37,948 nt of DNA, from assembly GCA_027063325.1 (NCBI GenBank), contig JAMOSA010000233.1:1-37948 (forward strand), read 5' to 3'. The position numbers and the translations under genes were made by a program. This DNA is from Campylobacteraceae bacterium (lineage in GTDB: Bacteria > Campylobacterota > Campylobacteria > Campylobacterales > Sulfurovaceae). A model generated the notes under the pieces. The model was not told where the DNA came from. It made no database searches and worked only from the letters and a program-made list of their open reading frames with translations. Each line of letters opens with the position of its first letter. Position 1 is the first letter of the stretch. Positions 1-8,315 of this stretch are shown in pieces.

Positions 1-443
1 ATAAATTGATATAAATTATCATATAGAGTTGCTGCCCAAACTATAGCTACTATTTGATTAGTACTCTTATCTATTATAGGAACTAACATTAAATCTTTTA
101 TATCTTTATCTATAAGATTATCTATTTTTGGATTATATATAAAACTAGTAACTAAATCATTTACAATAAGAGGTTGTTTATTGTTGATAGACTCTAGTAG
201 TATAGAGTTGTCAATCTCTTTTGGTTTTATAACTCTTTTTGTATCATCATACTCAAGTATTATCTCTTCATCTTTAAATATTAGTTTTACAACATATACT
301 ACATCAGCAGGTGTAAACTCTTTAATTTTATTTCTACAATCTATAAACAACTCTTTTGTACTCTTTTCTTCTTCTAATCTCTTTTCACAATAGATTAGTA
401 TTTGTTGAAATTTATCTTCATTTAAATCAGTTATTAGCCCCAT
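1..443 (-). CDS. GAF-like domain protein, N-terminal fragment (runs off the window)
   Basis: An open minus-strand frame starts at an ATG at 443 and reads without a stop to base 1, giving at least 147 residues. An AGGA-type ribosome site lies about 9 bases before the ATG. The protein begins MGLITDLNEDKFQQIL, continues with a charged helical stretch, and then has a segment (DLMLVPIIDKSTNQIVAIV) that resembles the central strands of a GAF sensor fold. No signal peptide or membrane segment is visible. The rest of the gene, and any output domain, lies outside the window, so GAF is a fold-level guess and no function is claimed. The gene is transcribed away from nrdA. Confidence 0.6.
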   Translation of the reverse strand, partial: MGLITDLNEDKFQQILIYCEKRLEEEKSTKELFIDCRNKIKEFTPADVVYVVKLIFKDEEIILEYDDTKRVIKPKEIDNSILLESINNKQPLIVNDLVTSFIYNPKIDNLIDKDIKDLMLVPIIDKSTNQIVAIVWAATLYDNLYQF

Positions 444-744
444 CCTTAAAATCCTTTTATAGGTTTCAAAATTTATTAATATTATATTACATATTTTATA
501 TGTTACTTATATATGATCCTATCATACAATAATGTATGTATTGCTTGATTTTATCATAGTAATTAAGAATAATAACTAATTTGGTTTAATAAAATTTATT
601 GATAATCTATATATCGCTATAGGATTGATTTTTAGTTAGCACTATTTCAAAAGGCTTTATCAAGCTCTTTTGGATAAAATCCGATTTGATTTCCTTTGTC
701 TTTTTGCAAAGAGATGAGTTATAAGTTATGCTCAGGAGCTGTTG
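444..744. promoter_or_regulatory. Divergent intergenic region upstream of nrdA
   Basis: This 301-base AT-rich gap separates the minus-strand GAF-like gene from nrdA. No convincing gene is present. A TAAAAT hexamer at 675-680 is the best -10 candidate for nrdA, with no good -35. CTATA at 606-610 and TATAG at 617-621 form a short inverted repeat, too weak to call an NrdR box. A CTTTG/CAAAG inverted repeat lies just before the ribosome site AGGAG at 734-738. Confidence 0.35.
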
Positions 745-3120
745 ATGATAAGAGTAGTAAAGAGAAATGGGCGAATTGAAGCCCTTGATGTATCTAAGAT
801 CCAAAAATATACTGCAGCAGCAGTAGATGGATTAGATGGTGTTAGTCAAAGTGAATTAGAGGTTGATGCCAAACTCCAATTTCGTGATATGATAAGCTCA
901 CAAGAGATTCAACAGACTCTTATAAAGACTGCTGTGGACAAGATAGATATAGACAGACCCAATTGGACATTTGTAGCAGCTAGACTATTTTTGTATGATA
1001 TATACCATAAAGTGGCAGGTTTTACAGGATATAATCATTTAAGAGATTATTTTATAAAAGGTGAAAAAGAGGGTAGGATTGTACTTGGACTCAAAGATAA
1101 GTATGATTTGGATGATCTAAATGACTATATCAAGCCAGAGAGAGATTTACAATTTACCTATCTTGGAATAAGAACACTATATGATAGATACTTACTCAAA
1201 GACAAAGATGGTAAACCTATAGAGCTTCCACAACATCTCTTTATGGCTGTTGCTATGTTTTTGGCTCAAAATGAGTTTGATTCCCAAACATGGGCAAAGA
1301 AGTTTTATGATATTTTGAGTAAATTTGAAGTAATGGCAGCTACTCCTACTCTTAGTAATGCCAGAACTCCTCGTCATCAGCTTAGTAGTTGTTATATAGG
1401 TTCAACTCCGGACAATATAGAAGGTATCTTTGATGGATACAAAGAGATGGCACTACTATCAAAGTTTGGTGGTGGAATTGGATGGGATTGGAATCAGGTT
1501 CGTGGAATGGGTTCATATATAGATGGACACAAACATGCAGCTGGAGGAGTTATACCATTTTTAAAAATTGCAAATGATGTGGCAATTGCTGTTGATCAGC
1601 TTGGAACCCGCAAAGGGGCAATTGCTGTATATTTGGAGCCTTGGCATATAGATATAAGAGAGTTTTTGGATCTGAAAAAAAACAGTGGAGAAGAAAGAAG
1701 AAGAACTCATGACCTGTTTCCGGCTCTGTGGATAAATGATCTGTTTATGAGAAGAGTTCAAGAGGATTCTACCTGGACTCTTTTTGACCCTTATGAGGTA
1801 CAGGAATTGTCTCAACTGTATGGCAAAGAGTTTGAAAAGAGATATGAAGAGCTAGAAAATGATGATAATATTACCAAAGAGGTAGTATCTGCAAAGGGAC
1901 TTTGGAAAGAGGTACTTAGAAGCTACTTTGAGACTGGCAATCCGTTTTTGTGTTTTAAAGATAGTGCTAACAGAGCCAATCCAAATGGTCACAAAGGTAT
2001 AATTAGAAGTAGTAATCTTTGTACTGAAATTTTTCAAAATACATCTCCAAATCATTACAAAATCAAATTGACTTATGAAGATGGAACTATTGATTATCTG
2101 GAAGAGGATGAAGAGATAAAAGTTGATAATGGGTTGATAAAACCAGCCAAAAAGATTACAGCACTTGATTCACTAAACGGTAAGCGTATATGGATGGTAG
2201 AAAAAGAGGCGAGTGATGGTGAGACAGCAGTATGTAATTTGGCTTCAGTCAATCTATCCAAAATCAATACCCCAGAAGATATCAAAAGAGTAGTCCCTGT
2301 TGCAATTAGAATGCTCGATAATGTAATAGATCTAAATTTCTATCCACTTGCCAAAGTCAAAAAGACAAATATGAAAACAAGAGCTATTGGTCTTGGTGTA
2401 ATGGGTGAAGCTCAAATGTTAGCAGAAGCCAAAATAGAGTGGGGTAGTAGTGAACATTTGCATAAAATAGATGAAGTTATGGAATCAATCAGCTACTATG
2501 CTATAAAAGCTTCAAGCAATCTTGCTATAGAAAAGGGTTCATATCCACTATTTGAAGGTTCAGATTGGTCAAAAGGTATTTTGCCAATTGACAAAGCAAA
2601 TAAAGATGCCTGTAAATTGGTTGATAGAGGTGGATTGTTTGGTTATACCCATGATTGGATGAAGCTTAGAGAAAAAGTCAAAAAAGATGGTATGAGAAAT
2701 GGTTATCTGATGGCAATAGCACCAACAAGCTCTATATCAATACTTGTAGGCACTACTCAAGCTATTGAACCTGTATATAAGAGAAAGTGGTTTGAAGAGA
2801 ATTTGAGTGGTCTTATTCCTGTAGTTGTCCCTAATCTCTCTCCAGATACTTGGCCATATTATGTATCTAGTTATGAATTAGATCAAAGGATACTTGTTAG
2901 AGCAGCAGCTGTTAGACAAAAGTGGATAGATCAAGGACAGAGTTTAAATATATTTATATCACTTGATAAAGCAAGTGGTAGGTATCTAAATGATATATAT
3001 ATGGAAGCATGGAGATTTGGACTCAAATCTACATACTACCTCAGAAGTCAATCTCCAGAAGCTATAAAAGCAGAAGAGGGGATAGAGGACAGAAGCTTAG
3101 AGTGTGTAGGGTGTCAGTAG
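745..3120 (+). CDS. nrdA: Ribonucleoside-diphosphate reductase, class I alpha subunit
   Basis: This is the catalytic R1 subunit, which reduces ribonucleoside diphosphates to deoxyribonucleotides together with a radical-bearing NrdB subunit that is not in this window. The 791-residue protein starts with an ATP-cone domain (VVKRNGRIEALDVSKIQ). The active-site residues are visible: Cys216 in LSSCYIG, Asn424/Cys426/Glu428 in SNLCTEIF, Cys497 in TAVCNLASVNL, and the C-terminal redox pair Cys787/Cys790 in ECVGCQ that receives electrons from thioredoxin. About 50 extra residues lie between Cys426 and Cys497 compared with E. coli NrdA, which I believe is usual in this lineage. ATG at 745 is chosen over TTG at 742 because AGGAG at 734-738 is then 6 bases away. 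The 3' end overlaps the convergent adenine deaminase gene by 7 bases. Confidence 0.95.
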   Translation: MIRVVKRNGRIEALDVSKIQKYTAAAVDGLDGVSQSELEVDAKLQFRDMISSQEIQQTLIKTAVDKIDIDRPNWTFVAARLFLYDIYHKVAGFTGYNHLRDYFIKGEKEGRIVLGLKDKYDLDDLNDYIKPERDLQFTYLGIRTLYDRYLLKDKDGKPIELPQHLFMAVAMFLAQNEFDSQTWAKKFYDILSKFEVMAATPTLSNARTPRHQLSSCYIGSTPDNIEGIFDGYKEMALLSKFGGGIGWDWNQVRGMGSYIDGHKHAAGGVIPFLKIANDVAIAVDQLGTRKGAIAVYLEPWHIDIREFLDLKKNSGEERRRTHDLFPALWINDLFMRRVQEDSTWTLFDPYEVQELSQLYGKEFEKRYEELENDDNITKEVVSAKGLWKEVLRSYFETGNPFLCFKDSANRANPNGHKGIIRSSNLCTEIFQNTSPNHYKIKLTYEDGTIDYLEEDEEIKVDNGLIKPAKKITALDSLNGKRIWMVEKEASDGETAVCNLASVNLSKINTPEDIKRVVPVAIRMLDNVIDLNFYPLAKVKKTNMKTRAIGLGVMGEAQMLAEAKIEWGSSEHLHKIDEVMESISYYAIKASSNLAIEKGSYPLFEGSDWSKGILPIDKANKDACKLVDRGGLFGYTHDWMKLREKVKKDGMRNGYLMAIAPTSSISILVGTTQAIEPVYKRKWFEENLSGLIPVVVPNLSPDTWPYYVSSYELDQRILVRAAAVRQKWIDQGQSLNIFISLDKASGRYLNDIYMEAWRFGLKSTYYLRSQSPEAIKAEEGIEDRSLECVGCQ

Positions 3121-4715
3121 GATTTACAGGGTGATATAAAGTGAAACTCTCTGCCGTCAAACAACCCTTTATCACTCAACTTTATCTCCGGAATTACAAG
3201 CAGAGCCATAAATGATAGTGTCATAAATGGTGCTGATAGATTTGAACCTAACTCCTCTTTGACAAAAGAGTCAATCTCTTGGTATCTTTTGGCTACTTCA
3301 TACGCTTCAAGAGTACTCATAATACCAGCTATCTCAAGAGGTAATATATAGCTTTTGTTTTTGCCAATAGCTGCTATTGCACCTTTACTTTTTATAACCA
3401 AATTTGCTACTTCTGCCATCTCCTCATCACTACAACCTACTACTACAATATTGTGTGAATCATGTGCTACACTTGAAGCAATTGCTCCATATTTCAATCC
3501 AAAGCCACTGATATGGGCTATACCTTTTATAGGTGTATTCTCATATCTATTTATTACAGCAATCTTTAAAACATCACTACTTTTGTTTGGTGTTAAAATC
3601 TTCTCATAAGTCATTAGTTGATGATCTATAGCTTGAATAACTTCTATCTCTTTACACTCAGGTAGATAGAAATCATTGGCACTTTTTGGTGATGTATTGA
3701 AATTGTTTGGTCTATCGCTTTTGATATAAGGAAGCAGACTTTTAGATTCTTTTGCTACCAAATTACCATCTATAAATACTTTTAGTATATTAAACTCTTT
3801 TAGATTGTCTATCTCTATAAAATCTGCCCTATCACCTACTCTTAGCAATCCAACTGGTAAGTTATAGTGTTTTACAGGGTTGTATGAAGCTATCTTTAGT
3901 ATATCAAATAGATTATATCCCAATCTAAGAGATCTTTTTACAAGTTCATTTATATGACCCTTTACCAAATCATCTGGGTGTTTATCATCACTACAAAACA
4001 TAACCATATCTGTATTAGTAGCTATCAATGGGTGCAGAGCTTCAAAATTTTTGGCGGCTGATCCTTCTCGAATAAGGATTTTCATACCCAAATTTATCTT
4101 CTCTTTTGCCTCTTTTAGTGTAAAAGCTTCATGATCTGTAGATATACCTGCATCTATATATTTTTTTAGATCTTCTCCACTAAGTGCTGGTGCATGACCA
4201 TCTATTGGAACTTTTGCTCTTTTGGCTATCTCAATCTTTGTAAGCATATCTTTATCACCTGCTACAACTCCTGGAAAATTCATAACTTCACTAAGGTACC
4301 CTATACCATCTTTGGATAGAAGATACTCTATATCTTTAGGAGTCAAGGTAGCACCACTTGTCTCAAATGGTGTAGCAGGTACACAAGGAGATGCCCCAAA
4401 TAGTACTTTTAGAGGAGTCTTTGAAGCATTTGCAATCATAAATTCCACACCCTCAATACCAAGTACATTGGCAATCTCATGAGGATCTGAAACTGTGGCT
4501 ATTGTACCATGTGGTATAGCCAATCTGCTAAATTCATATGGAGGCAACATAGAGCTTTCTATATGTATATGTGCATCTACAAATCCTGGTAGTATATATG
4601 TAGAGTACTCTTTATTAGTAGGTGTTATAGATACAATAAATCCATCTTCAATCTCAATAGATGCCGGATATATATCACAAGAGTGAATATCTATCAAGTT
4701 TGCTTCTATATTCAT
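3114..4715 (-). CDS. ade: Adenine deaminase
   Basis: Adenine deaminase hydrolyses adenine to hypoxanthine and ammonia in cytosolic purine salvage. The 533-residue protein has the amidohydrolase metal-binding motif DAHIHIESSML (His49, His51, Glu53), followed by HGTIATVSDPHEIANVLG, VPIDGHAPALSG and FCSDDKHPDDL, all diagnostic of the Ade/AdeC family. It is somewhat shorter than the E. coli and Bacillus enzymes (about 580-590) but keeps both the catalytic barrel and the C-terminal domain (ending near FHFISPCKSY). The ATG at 4715 has a GGAG ribosome site and overlaps the stop of the upstream endonuclease gene as ATGA, so the two are probably translationally coupled. Its placement as the last gene of an RM-containing operon is unusual. 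Confidence 0.93.
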   Translation of the reverse strand: MNIEANLIDIHSCDIYPASIEIEDGFIVSITPTNKEYSTYILPGFVDAHIHIESSMLPPYEFSRLAIPHGTIATVSDPHEIANVLGIEGVEFMIANASKTPLKVLFGASPCVPATPFETSGATLTPKDIEYLLSKDGIGYLSEVMNFPGVVAGDKDMLTKIEIAKRAKVPIDGHAPALSGEDLKKYIDAGISTDHEAFTLKEAKEKINLGMKILIREGSAAKNFEALHPLIATNTDMVMFCSDDKHPDDLVKGHINELVKRSLRLGYNLFDILKIASYNPVKHYNLPVGLLRVGDRADFIEIDNLKEFNILKVFIDGNLVAKESKSLLPYIKSDRPNNFNTSPKSANDFYLPECKEIEVIQAIDHQLMTYEKILTPNKSSDVLKIAVINRYENTPIKGIAHISGFGLKYGAIASSVAHDSHNIVVVGCSDEEMAEVANLVIKSKGAIAAIGKNKSYILPLEIAGIMSTLEAYEVAKRYQEIDSFVKEELGSNLSAPFMTLSFMALLVIPEIKLSDKGLFDGREFHFISPCKSY

Positions 4716-5464
4716 AATAAACTCCTGTTATACTCTTTTAGTACATTCCAATTCTCTTTAAATTTTGCAATTTTAGAGATGTTTATATTTTTACACTCAT
4801 CATCACTTAATTTGTCAGCCCAATACATAGGTATAATATAACATATTCCAACCTGCTTATCCACAGCAACATATATATCACAATCTTTTGATGTGATCCT
4901 TTTTCCTATATTTCTTTGATGATGATGATCAATTCCTTGACCACCTCTGTTTCTATCTTTGAAACTTATTGTATTGCCTGTAGAAATGCCTTTGATTTGA
5001 ATACGCAAAAGTTTACCTTCAAAATCTACAATTGCATCATAACGGCTACTTCTAACATCTACACTACTTGCATTAAATCCAGCAAGTATTGCTCGTGCTA
5101 CAAAAATAAACTCTGCACTATCTCCAGCATTTGCAGTCATTATTCCACTGTCTATATGGTTGATGTTTGTACTCCAACCATTATTTAAAGCAATATATAG
5201 AGATTTTTGAAGTATTTTTTTGAGATCTGTTTTAATAAATTCAAATTCTTTGATAAGCAGATCATCATCTAAGTAGTTTTTAATTATCTCTATATTTTTA
5301 TCTGCTAATTCTAAAAGATCTACTTTATTAGCAATGTCTTTAAAAAAAACTGATAAATAATATCTTTTTAGATCACTCTCTTTAAGATCAAACTTTTGTG
5401 CAATCTCTTTTATGCACTTTTTCTTAAAGCCACATTTTTTGAGTTCATTGATAAATTTGCACAT
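4712..5464 (-). CDS. Type II-like restriction endonuclease, PD-(D/E)xK fold
   Basis: This 250-residue protein is probably the endonuclease partner of the adjacent cytosine methyltransferase. Residues 1-90 are helical and charged and begin with a possible helix-turn-helix (CIKEIAQKFDLKESDLKRYY). The nuclease core follows: SSRYDAIVDFEGKLLRIQIKG gives Asp143 and Gln156-x-Lys158, a QxK variant of the PD-(D/E)xK site, and then a His-rich segment GIDHHHQRNIGKR. The core resembles the group I intron endonuclease-like family (PDDEXK_5). The start overlaps the end of the methyltransferase gene by 55 bases, and the stop overlaps adenine deaminase by 4 bases, so it sits mid-operon. Recognition sequence is unknown. 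It could instead be a DNA-repair nuclease, but the pairing with a methyltransferase argues for restriction. Confidence 0.72.
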   Translation of the reverse strand: MCKFINELKKCGFKKKCIKEIAQKFDLKESDLKRYYLSVFFKDIANKVDLLELADKNIEIIKNYLDDDLLIKEFEFIKTDLKKILQKSLYIALNNGWSTNINHIDSGIMTANAGDSAEFIFVARAILAGFNASSVDVRSSRYDAIVDFEGKLLRIQIKGISTGNTISFKDRNRGGQGIDHHHQRNIGKRITSKDCDIYVAVDKQVGICYIIPMYWADKLSDDECKNINISKIAKFKENWNVLKEYNRSLL

Positions 5465-6381
5465 TCAAAAGCCTTTAGTATCTCTTTTGCAATAGCTTCA
5501 ATAACAGGTACAGTAACAGAGTTGCCAATCTGTTTATATCTATGAGACAAAGCTAAATCTTCTGGAAAAATTATCTCATCAAAACCTTGAAACTTTGCAC
5601 ACTCATCAGGTGTTAATTTTCTAATATCTTTACTATCTATTATAAGTGGTACATTGTGTCCACCAGTTCCCATATTTGCTGTAAGAGTAGGGCAGAGATT
5701 AGATTTGTTTTCTCTTACATAAACACGCCTCCATTGATATATAGTATCTCTGTTTTTCATCTCTTCTTTTAACTGTTTGTAATATTTACTGTTGTGATAA
5801 TAAAATCTATCTTCAGCAGTAGGTTCTATAATATCGTGTATAGTTTGAATAATTTTTTTTGGTTTTGGAAAATTAAAGCTATCAAAAGCTTTCTTGTTCT
5901 TAAAAGCAACTATATATATTCTCTCTCTATTTTGTGGTAGATAATCGCAACTGTTTATTACTTTGTCTTTTATATAATATCCACGATCTTCAAGGCTTTT
6001 TTTGATAACTTTAAAAGTATTTCCTTTATCGTGACTTTTTAGATTTTTTACATTTTCCAAAAATACCACTTGAGGTTCTATTGCATCTATAAATCTTAAA
6101 ATTTCAAAATATACATTACCACGATCATCATCAAAGCCTTTTTGATAACCAGCAATTGAAAAGGCTTGACAGGGAAATCCGGCAGTTAAAACATCTACCT
6201 TTTCAACTTCTTTTTCATTCAACTCTTTTATATCACACTCATATAGTGTATGCTGATAATTTAACCTATATGTTTTACAGGCATTTTTATCTATCTCATT
6301 AGCCCAAAGTATCTCAAAACCTGCCTTTTTAAATCCAAGTTCTATTCCGCCAATTCCCGCAAAAAGACCAGCAACAGTCAT
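5410..6381 (-). CDS. DNA (cytosine-5-)-methyltransferase
   Basis: This Dcm-family enzyme transfers a methyl group from S-adenosylmethionine to C5 of cytosine in a specific sequence, protecting DNA from its cognate endonuclease. The conserved motifs appear in order over 323 residues: motif I (GLFAGIGGIELGF), motif IV with catalytic Cys71 (GFPCQAFSIAG), motif VI (FLENVKNL, Glu109), the target-recognition stretch including PTLTANMGTGGHNVP, and motif X (RYKQIGNSVTVPV). All appear intact. The ATG at 6381 has GGGAG 6 bases upstream. The 3' end overlaps the endonuclease gene by 55 bases. The gene follows the CZB gene by 33 bases on the same strand, so transcription may read through from it. Specificity cannot be inferred safely. 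Confidence 0.93.
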   Translation of the reverse strand: MTVAGLFAGIGGIELGFKKAGFEILWANEIDKNACKTYRLNYQHTLYECDIKELNEKEVEKVDVLTAGFPCQAFSIAGYQKGFDDDRGNVYFEILRFIDAIEPQVVFLENVKNLKSHDKGNTFKVIKKSLEDRGYYIKDKVINSCDYLPQNRERIYIVAFKNKKAFDSFNFPKPKKIIQTIHDIIEPTAEDRFYYHNSKYYKQLKEEMKNRDTIYQWRRVYVRENKSNLCPTLTANMGTGGHNVPLIIDSKDIRKLTPDECAKFQGFDEIIFPEDLALSHRYKQIGNSVTVPVIEAIAKEILKAFECANLSMNSKNVALRKSA

Positions 6382-6414
6382 ATCAAACTCCCATCTTTAT
6401 ACCAAAGTAGTATT

Positions 6415-6882
6415 CTATTTTGGAAACTCATCCAAAAGTCTTGTCTCAGACATAGATTCGGTTCTTATCTTTAGTGTCTCCATTTTATCTGTTAAAGCTT
6501 TGGATATTCTTTTGACTTCATCGTAATACGCTTTTGCTTTGTCCAAATCTTCATCTGCTATTCTATGATGATGTATAAATTTACTCAAAAGACCTCTGTT
6601 GTGTTTATTGTAAAGCTCCATTATTTTATTGTTTTCATCATGCCATGCTTTGTGTAGTTTTTCAAGTTCATAAAATAGTTCATGACCAAAAAAATATATT
6701 ATCCACTTCTCATTTGTATATAGCCACTTTCCAAATTTACACTCAGTAGCATTAATCTCTATCTGTTTTGGATCAAAATCACTCTTTATTCCATATGCTA
6801 TAAATCTACTCATCCACAGTAGATAGTTATGTGCGTCCATTGCCTCTTCAATCTGTGCTACCAACTCCGCTTTTTTTCCCAT
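6415..6882 (-). CDS. Free-standing CZB (chemoreceptor zinc-binding) domain protein
   Basis: This 155-residue soluble protein consists of one CZB domain. The zinc-ligand pattern is visible: His in MDAHNYLLWMSRF, Cys in ECKFGKWLY, and two His residues in LEKLHKAWHDE, the 3-His/1-Cys arrangement of the family. CZB domains sense zinc or oxidants such as hypochlorous acid and usually sit on chemoreceptors or diguanylate cyclases. Here there is no output domain, so it probably acts on a partner. It is divergent from a PAS protein gene likely to work in taxis. A TATAATTATA palindrome at 6911-6920 offers a -10 element on this strand. It is the first gene of the minus-strand run leading into the RM pair and adenine deaminase. 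Confidence 0.85.
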   Translation of the reverse strand: MGKKAELVAQIEEAMDAHNYLLWMSRFIAYGIKSDFDPKQIEINATECKFGKWLYTNEKWIIYFFGHELFYELEKLHKAWHDENNKIMELYNKHNRGLLSKFIHHHRIADEDLDKAKAYYDEVKRISKALTDKMETLKIRTESMSETRLLDEFPK

Positions 6883-6975
6883 TGTTTATTCCTCTATTTA
6901 TAAAAAGTAGTATAATTATATTGCATTGACTTCTTAGTGAGTCATATTAGCATATTTTATCAAAAAGGTTTTATA
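6883..6975. promoter_or_regulatory. Divergent promoter region, CZB gene / PAS gene
   Basis: These 93 bases lie between the two divergent start codons. TATAATTATA at 6911-6920 is a perfect palindrome that reads as a -10 hexamer on both strands. TTGACT at 6926-6931 could serve as a -35 for the PAS gene, with CATATT at 6951-6956 as a poor -10. TGACT (6927-6931) and AGTCA (6940-6944) form a spaced inverted repeat that could be an operator. None of this is tested. Confidence 0.45.
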
Positions 6976-7539
6976 ATGACGCGACCTGTACCAATAGATG
7001 AAGAGATAATTCTTGATCCCAAAAGGTATATAGTGAGCAAGACAGATCCAAAAGGGGTCATAGAGTATGGTAATGATTATTTTGTGGAGATTAGTGGATA
7101 TACAGAGACAGAGTTGATAGGAACACCACACAATATTATTAGACACCCTGATATGCCAAAGATTGTCTTTAAGATGATGTGGGATCGAATCAAAAACAGA
7201 CAAAATATAATGGCAGTAGTAAAAAATCTTGCAAAAGATGGTAGATACTATTGGGTTGTAACAGAATTTGAAACAAAAGTTGATCCAATAACTAATGAGA
7301 TAGTAGGATATACTGCATTTAGAAAAGCAGCTCCAAGAGAAGCTATAGAGGCTATTGAACCACTCTATAAAAAACTTGTAGAGATAGAAAAAGTTGGAGG
7401 AATGGAGGCTTCTGAGAAGTATCTAAGAGGGATATTCGAAGAAAAAAGAGTAAGTTATGATGAGTATATCAATGATATAGTAGGTAATAAAGGTATATTC
7501 AAAGCCTTTTTCAAAATTATGAAAAAGATGTTTGGATAG
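6976..7539 (+). CDS. PAS domain protein, Aer/CetB-like
   Basis: This 187-residue protein has one PAS domain (about residues 20-115) with the Aer/CetB signature GTPHNIIRHPDMPKIVF. In E. coli Aer and Campylobacter CetB this PAS binds FAD and reports redox state for energy taxis. There is no methyl-accepting domain, so as with CetB it should signal through a separate receptor. The C-terminus ends in a basic, hydrophobic helix (IFKAFFKIMKKMFG) that could touch the membrane. ATG at 6976 is preferred over a GTG at 6937 because AAAAAGG lies about 8 bases before it and because family members begin with a similar short leader. mnmD follows 5 bases after the stop, suggesting co-transcription. Confidence 0.85.
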   Translation: MTRPVPIDEEIILDPKRYIVSKTDPKGVIEYGNDYFVEISGYTETELIGTPHNIIRHPDMPKIVFKMMWDRIKNRQNIMAVVKNLAKDGRYYWVVTEFETKVDPITNEIVGYTAFRKAAPREAIEAIEPLYKKLVEIEKVGGMEASEKYLRGIFEEKRVSYDEYINDIVGNKGIFKAFFKIMKKMFG

Positions 7540-7544
7540 TATAG

Positions 7545-8306
7545 ATGAACAAAAGTATTCGTAGATATAAAGTAGTAGATACCAGTGATGGTTCTGCTAC
7601 TTTATACTCCAAAGAGTTTGATGAGTGTTATCACTCTACAAAAGATGGAGCATTGAGTGAATCACTATACAAACATATAATACCAGCTTTTAATTTGGTT
7701 GGAGATAGAGATAAATTAGTAATACTTGATATATGTTTTGGGCTAGGTTACAATACCTTAGCAACACTCTATTATATAAAAGAGCATAATATAGATATAG
7801 AAGTGGAGATAGTATCTCCGGAGATGGATAGAGAATTGGTAGCTTTGTTATCTAACTTTGATTATCCAAAAGAGTTTGAATATTTACAAGATACTATAGA
7901 CTCTTTGGCAAAATATGGAAAATATGAAAATAATAGATACAAAATAGATATACACTTTGCAGATGCACGCCAAATTTTGCCAAAATTGTCTCAAAAATTT
8001 GATATAGTCTATCAAGATGCTTTTAGTCCCAAAAAAAATCCTCTGCTTTGGACAAAAGAGTACTTTAAAGATGTAGCAAATCTCATAAAACCAGATGGTA
8101 TTATTACTACCTATTCAAGTGCAACACCAGTTAGAATGAGTCTTTATGAGAATGGATTTAATATATACACACATCCAAAAGGGAGTGTTAGAGAGGGTAC
8201 AATAGCCTCTTTTGCTACACTAAATCTACCTGCTGTTGATATGGAATTAAAAAAACAGAGAAATCCTCAAGCCAATGCACTCTTTGATAGTGAATTTATA
8301 TACTGA
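7545..8306 (+). CDS. mnmD: tRNA 5-(aminomethyl)-2-thiouridine methyltransferase, stand-alone MnmD domain
   Basis: This is the methyltransferase half of MnmC (DUF752 family), which makes the last methylation of mnm5s2U at the wobble position of tRNAs for Lys, Glu and Gln. The 253-residue protein has the SAM-binding motif ILDICFGLGYNTL near residues 60-72 and the family hallmark DAFSPKKNPLLWT. The oxidase half found in fused MnmC is absent, as in other single-domain versions. It follows the PAS gene by 5 bases. Its last codon and TGA stop (8304-8306) lie inside the terminal inverted repeat of the adjacent insertion-sequence remnant (8302-8315), so the original C-terminus may have been replaced by the insertion. 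The catalytic core looks complete. Confidence 0.88.
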   Translation: MNKSIRRYKVVDTSDGSATLYSKEFDECYHSTKDGALSESLYKHIIPAFNLVGDRDKLVILDICFGLGYNTLATLYYIKEHNIDIEVEIVSPEMDRELVALLSNFDYPKEFEYLQDTIDSLAKYGKYENNRYKIDIHFADARQILPKLSQKFDIVYQDAFSPKKNPLLWTKEYFKDVANLIKPDGIITTYSSATPVRMSLYENGFNIYTHPKGSVREGTIASFATLNLPAVDMELKKQRNPQANALFDSEFIY

Positions 8307-8315
8307 TCTTACGCA
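8302..8315. repeat. Terminal inverted repeat, left end of the island
   Basis: ACTGATCTTACGCA matches the reverse complement of the repeat at 10875-10888 (ACTGACCTTACGCA read inward) at 13 of 14 positions. It also matches the repeat at 8737-8750 (GCTGACCTTACATA read inward) at about 10 of 14. It overlaps the mnmD stop codon. Confidence 0.75.

Noticed and set aside
606..621. CTATA/TATAG inverted repeat upstream of nrdA as an NrdR box
   Set aside because: It is single, differs from the NrdR consensus and lies far from the predicted -10. The region is so AT-rich that such repeats arise by chance.
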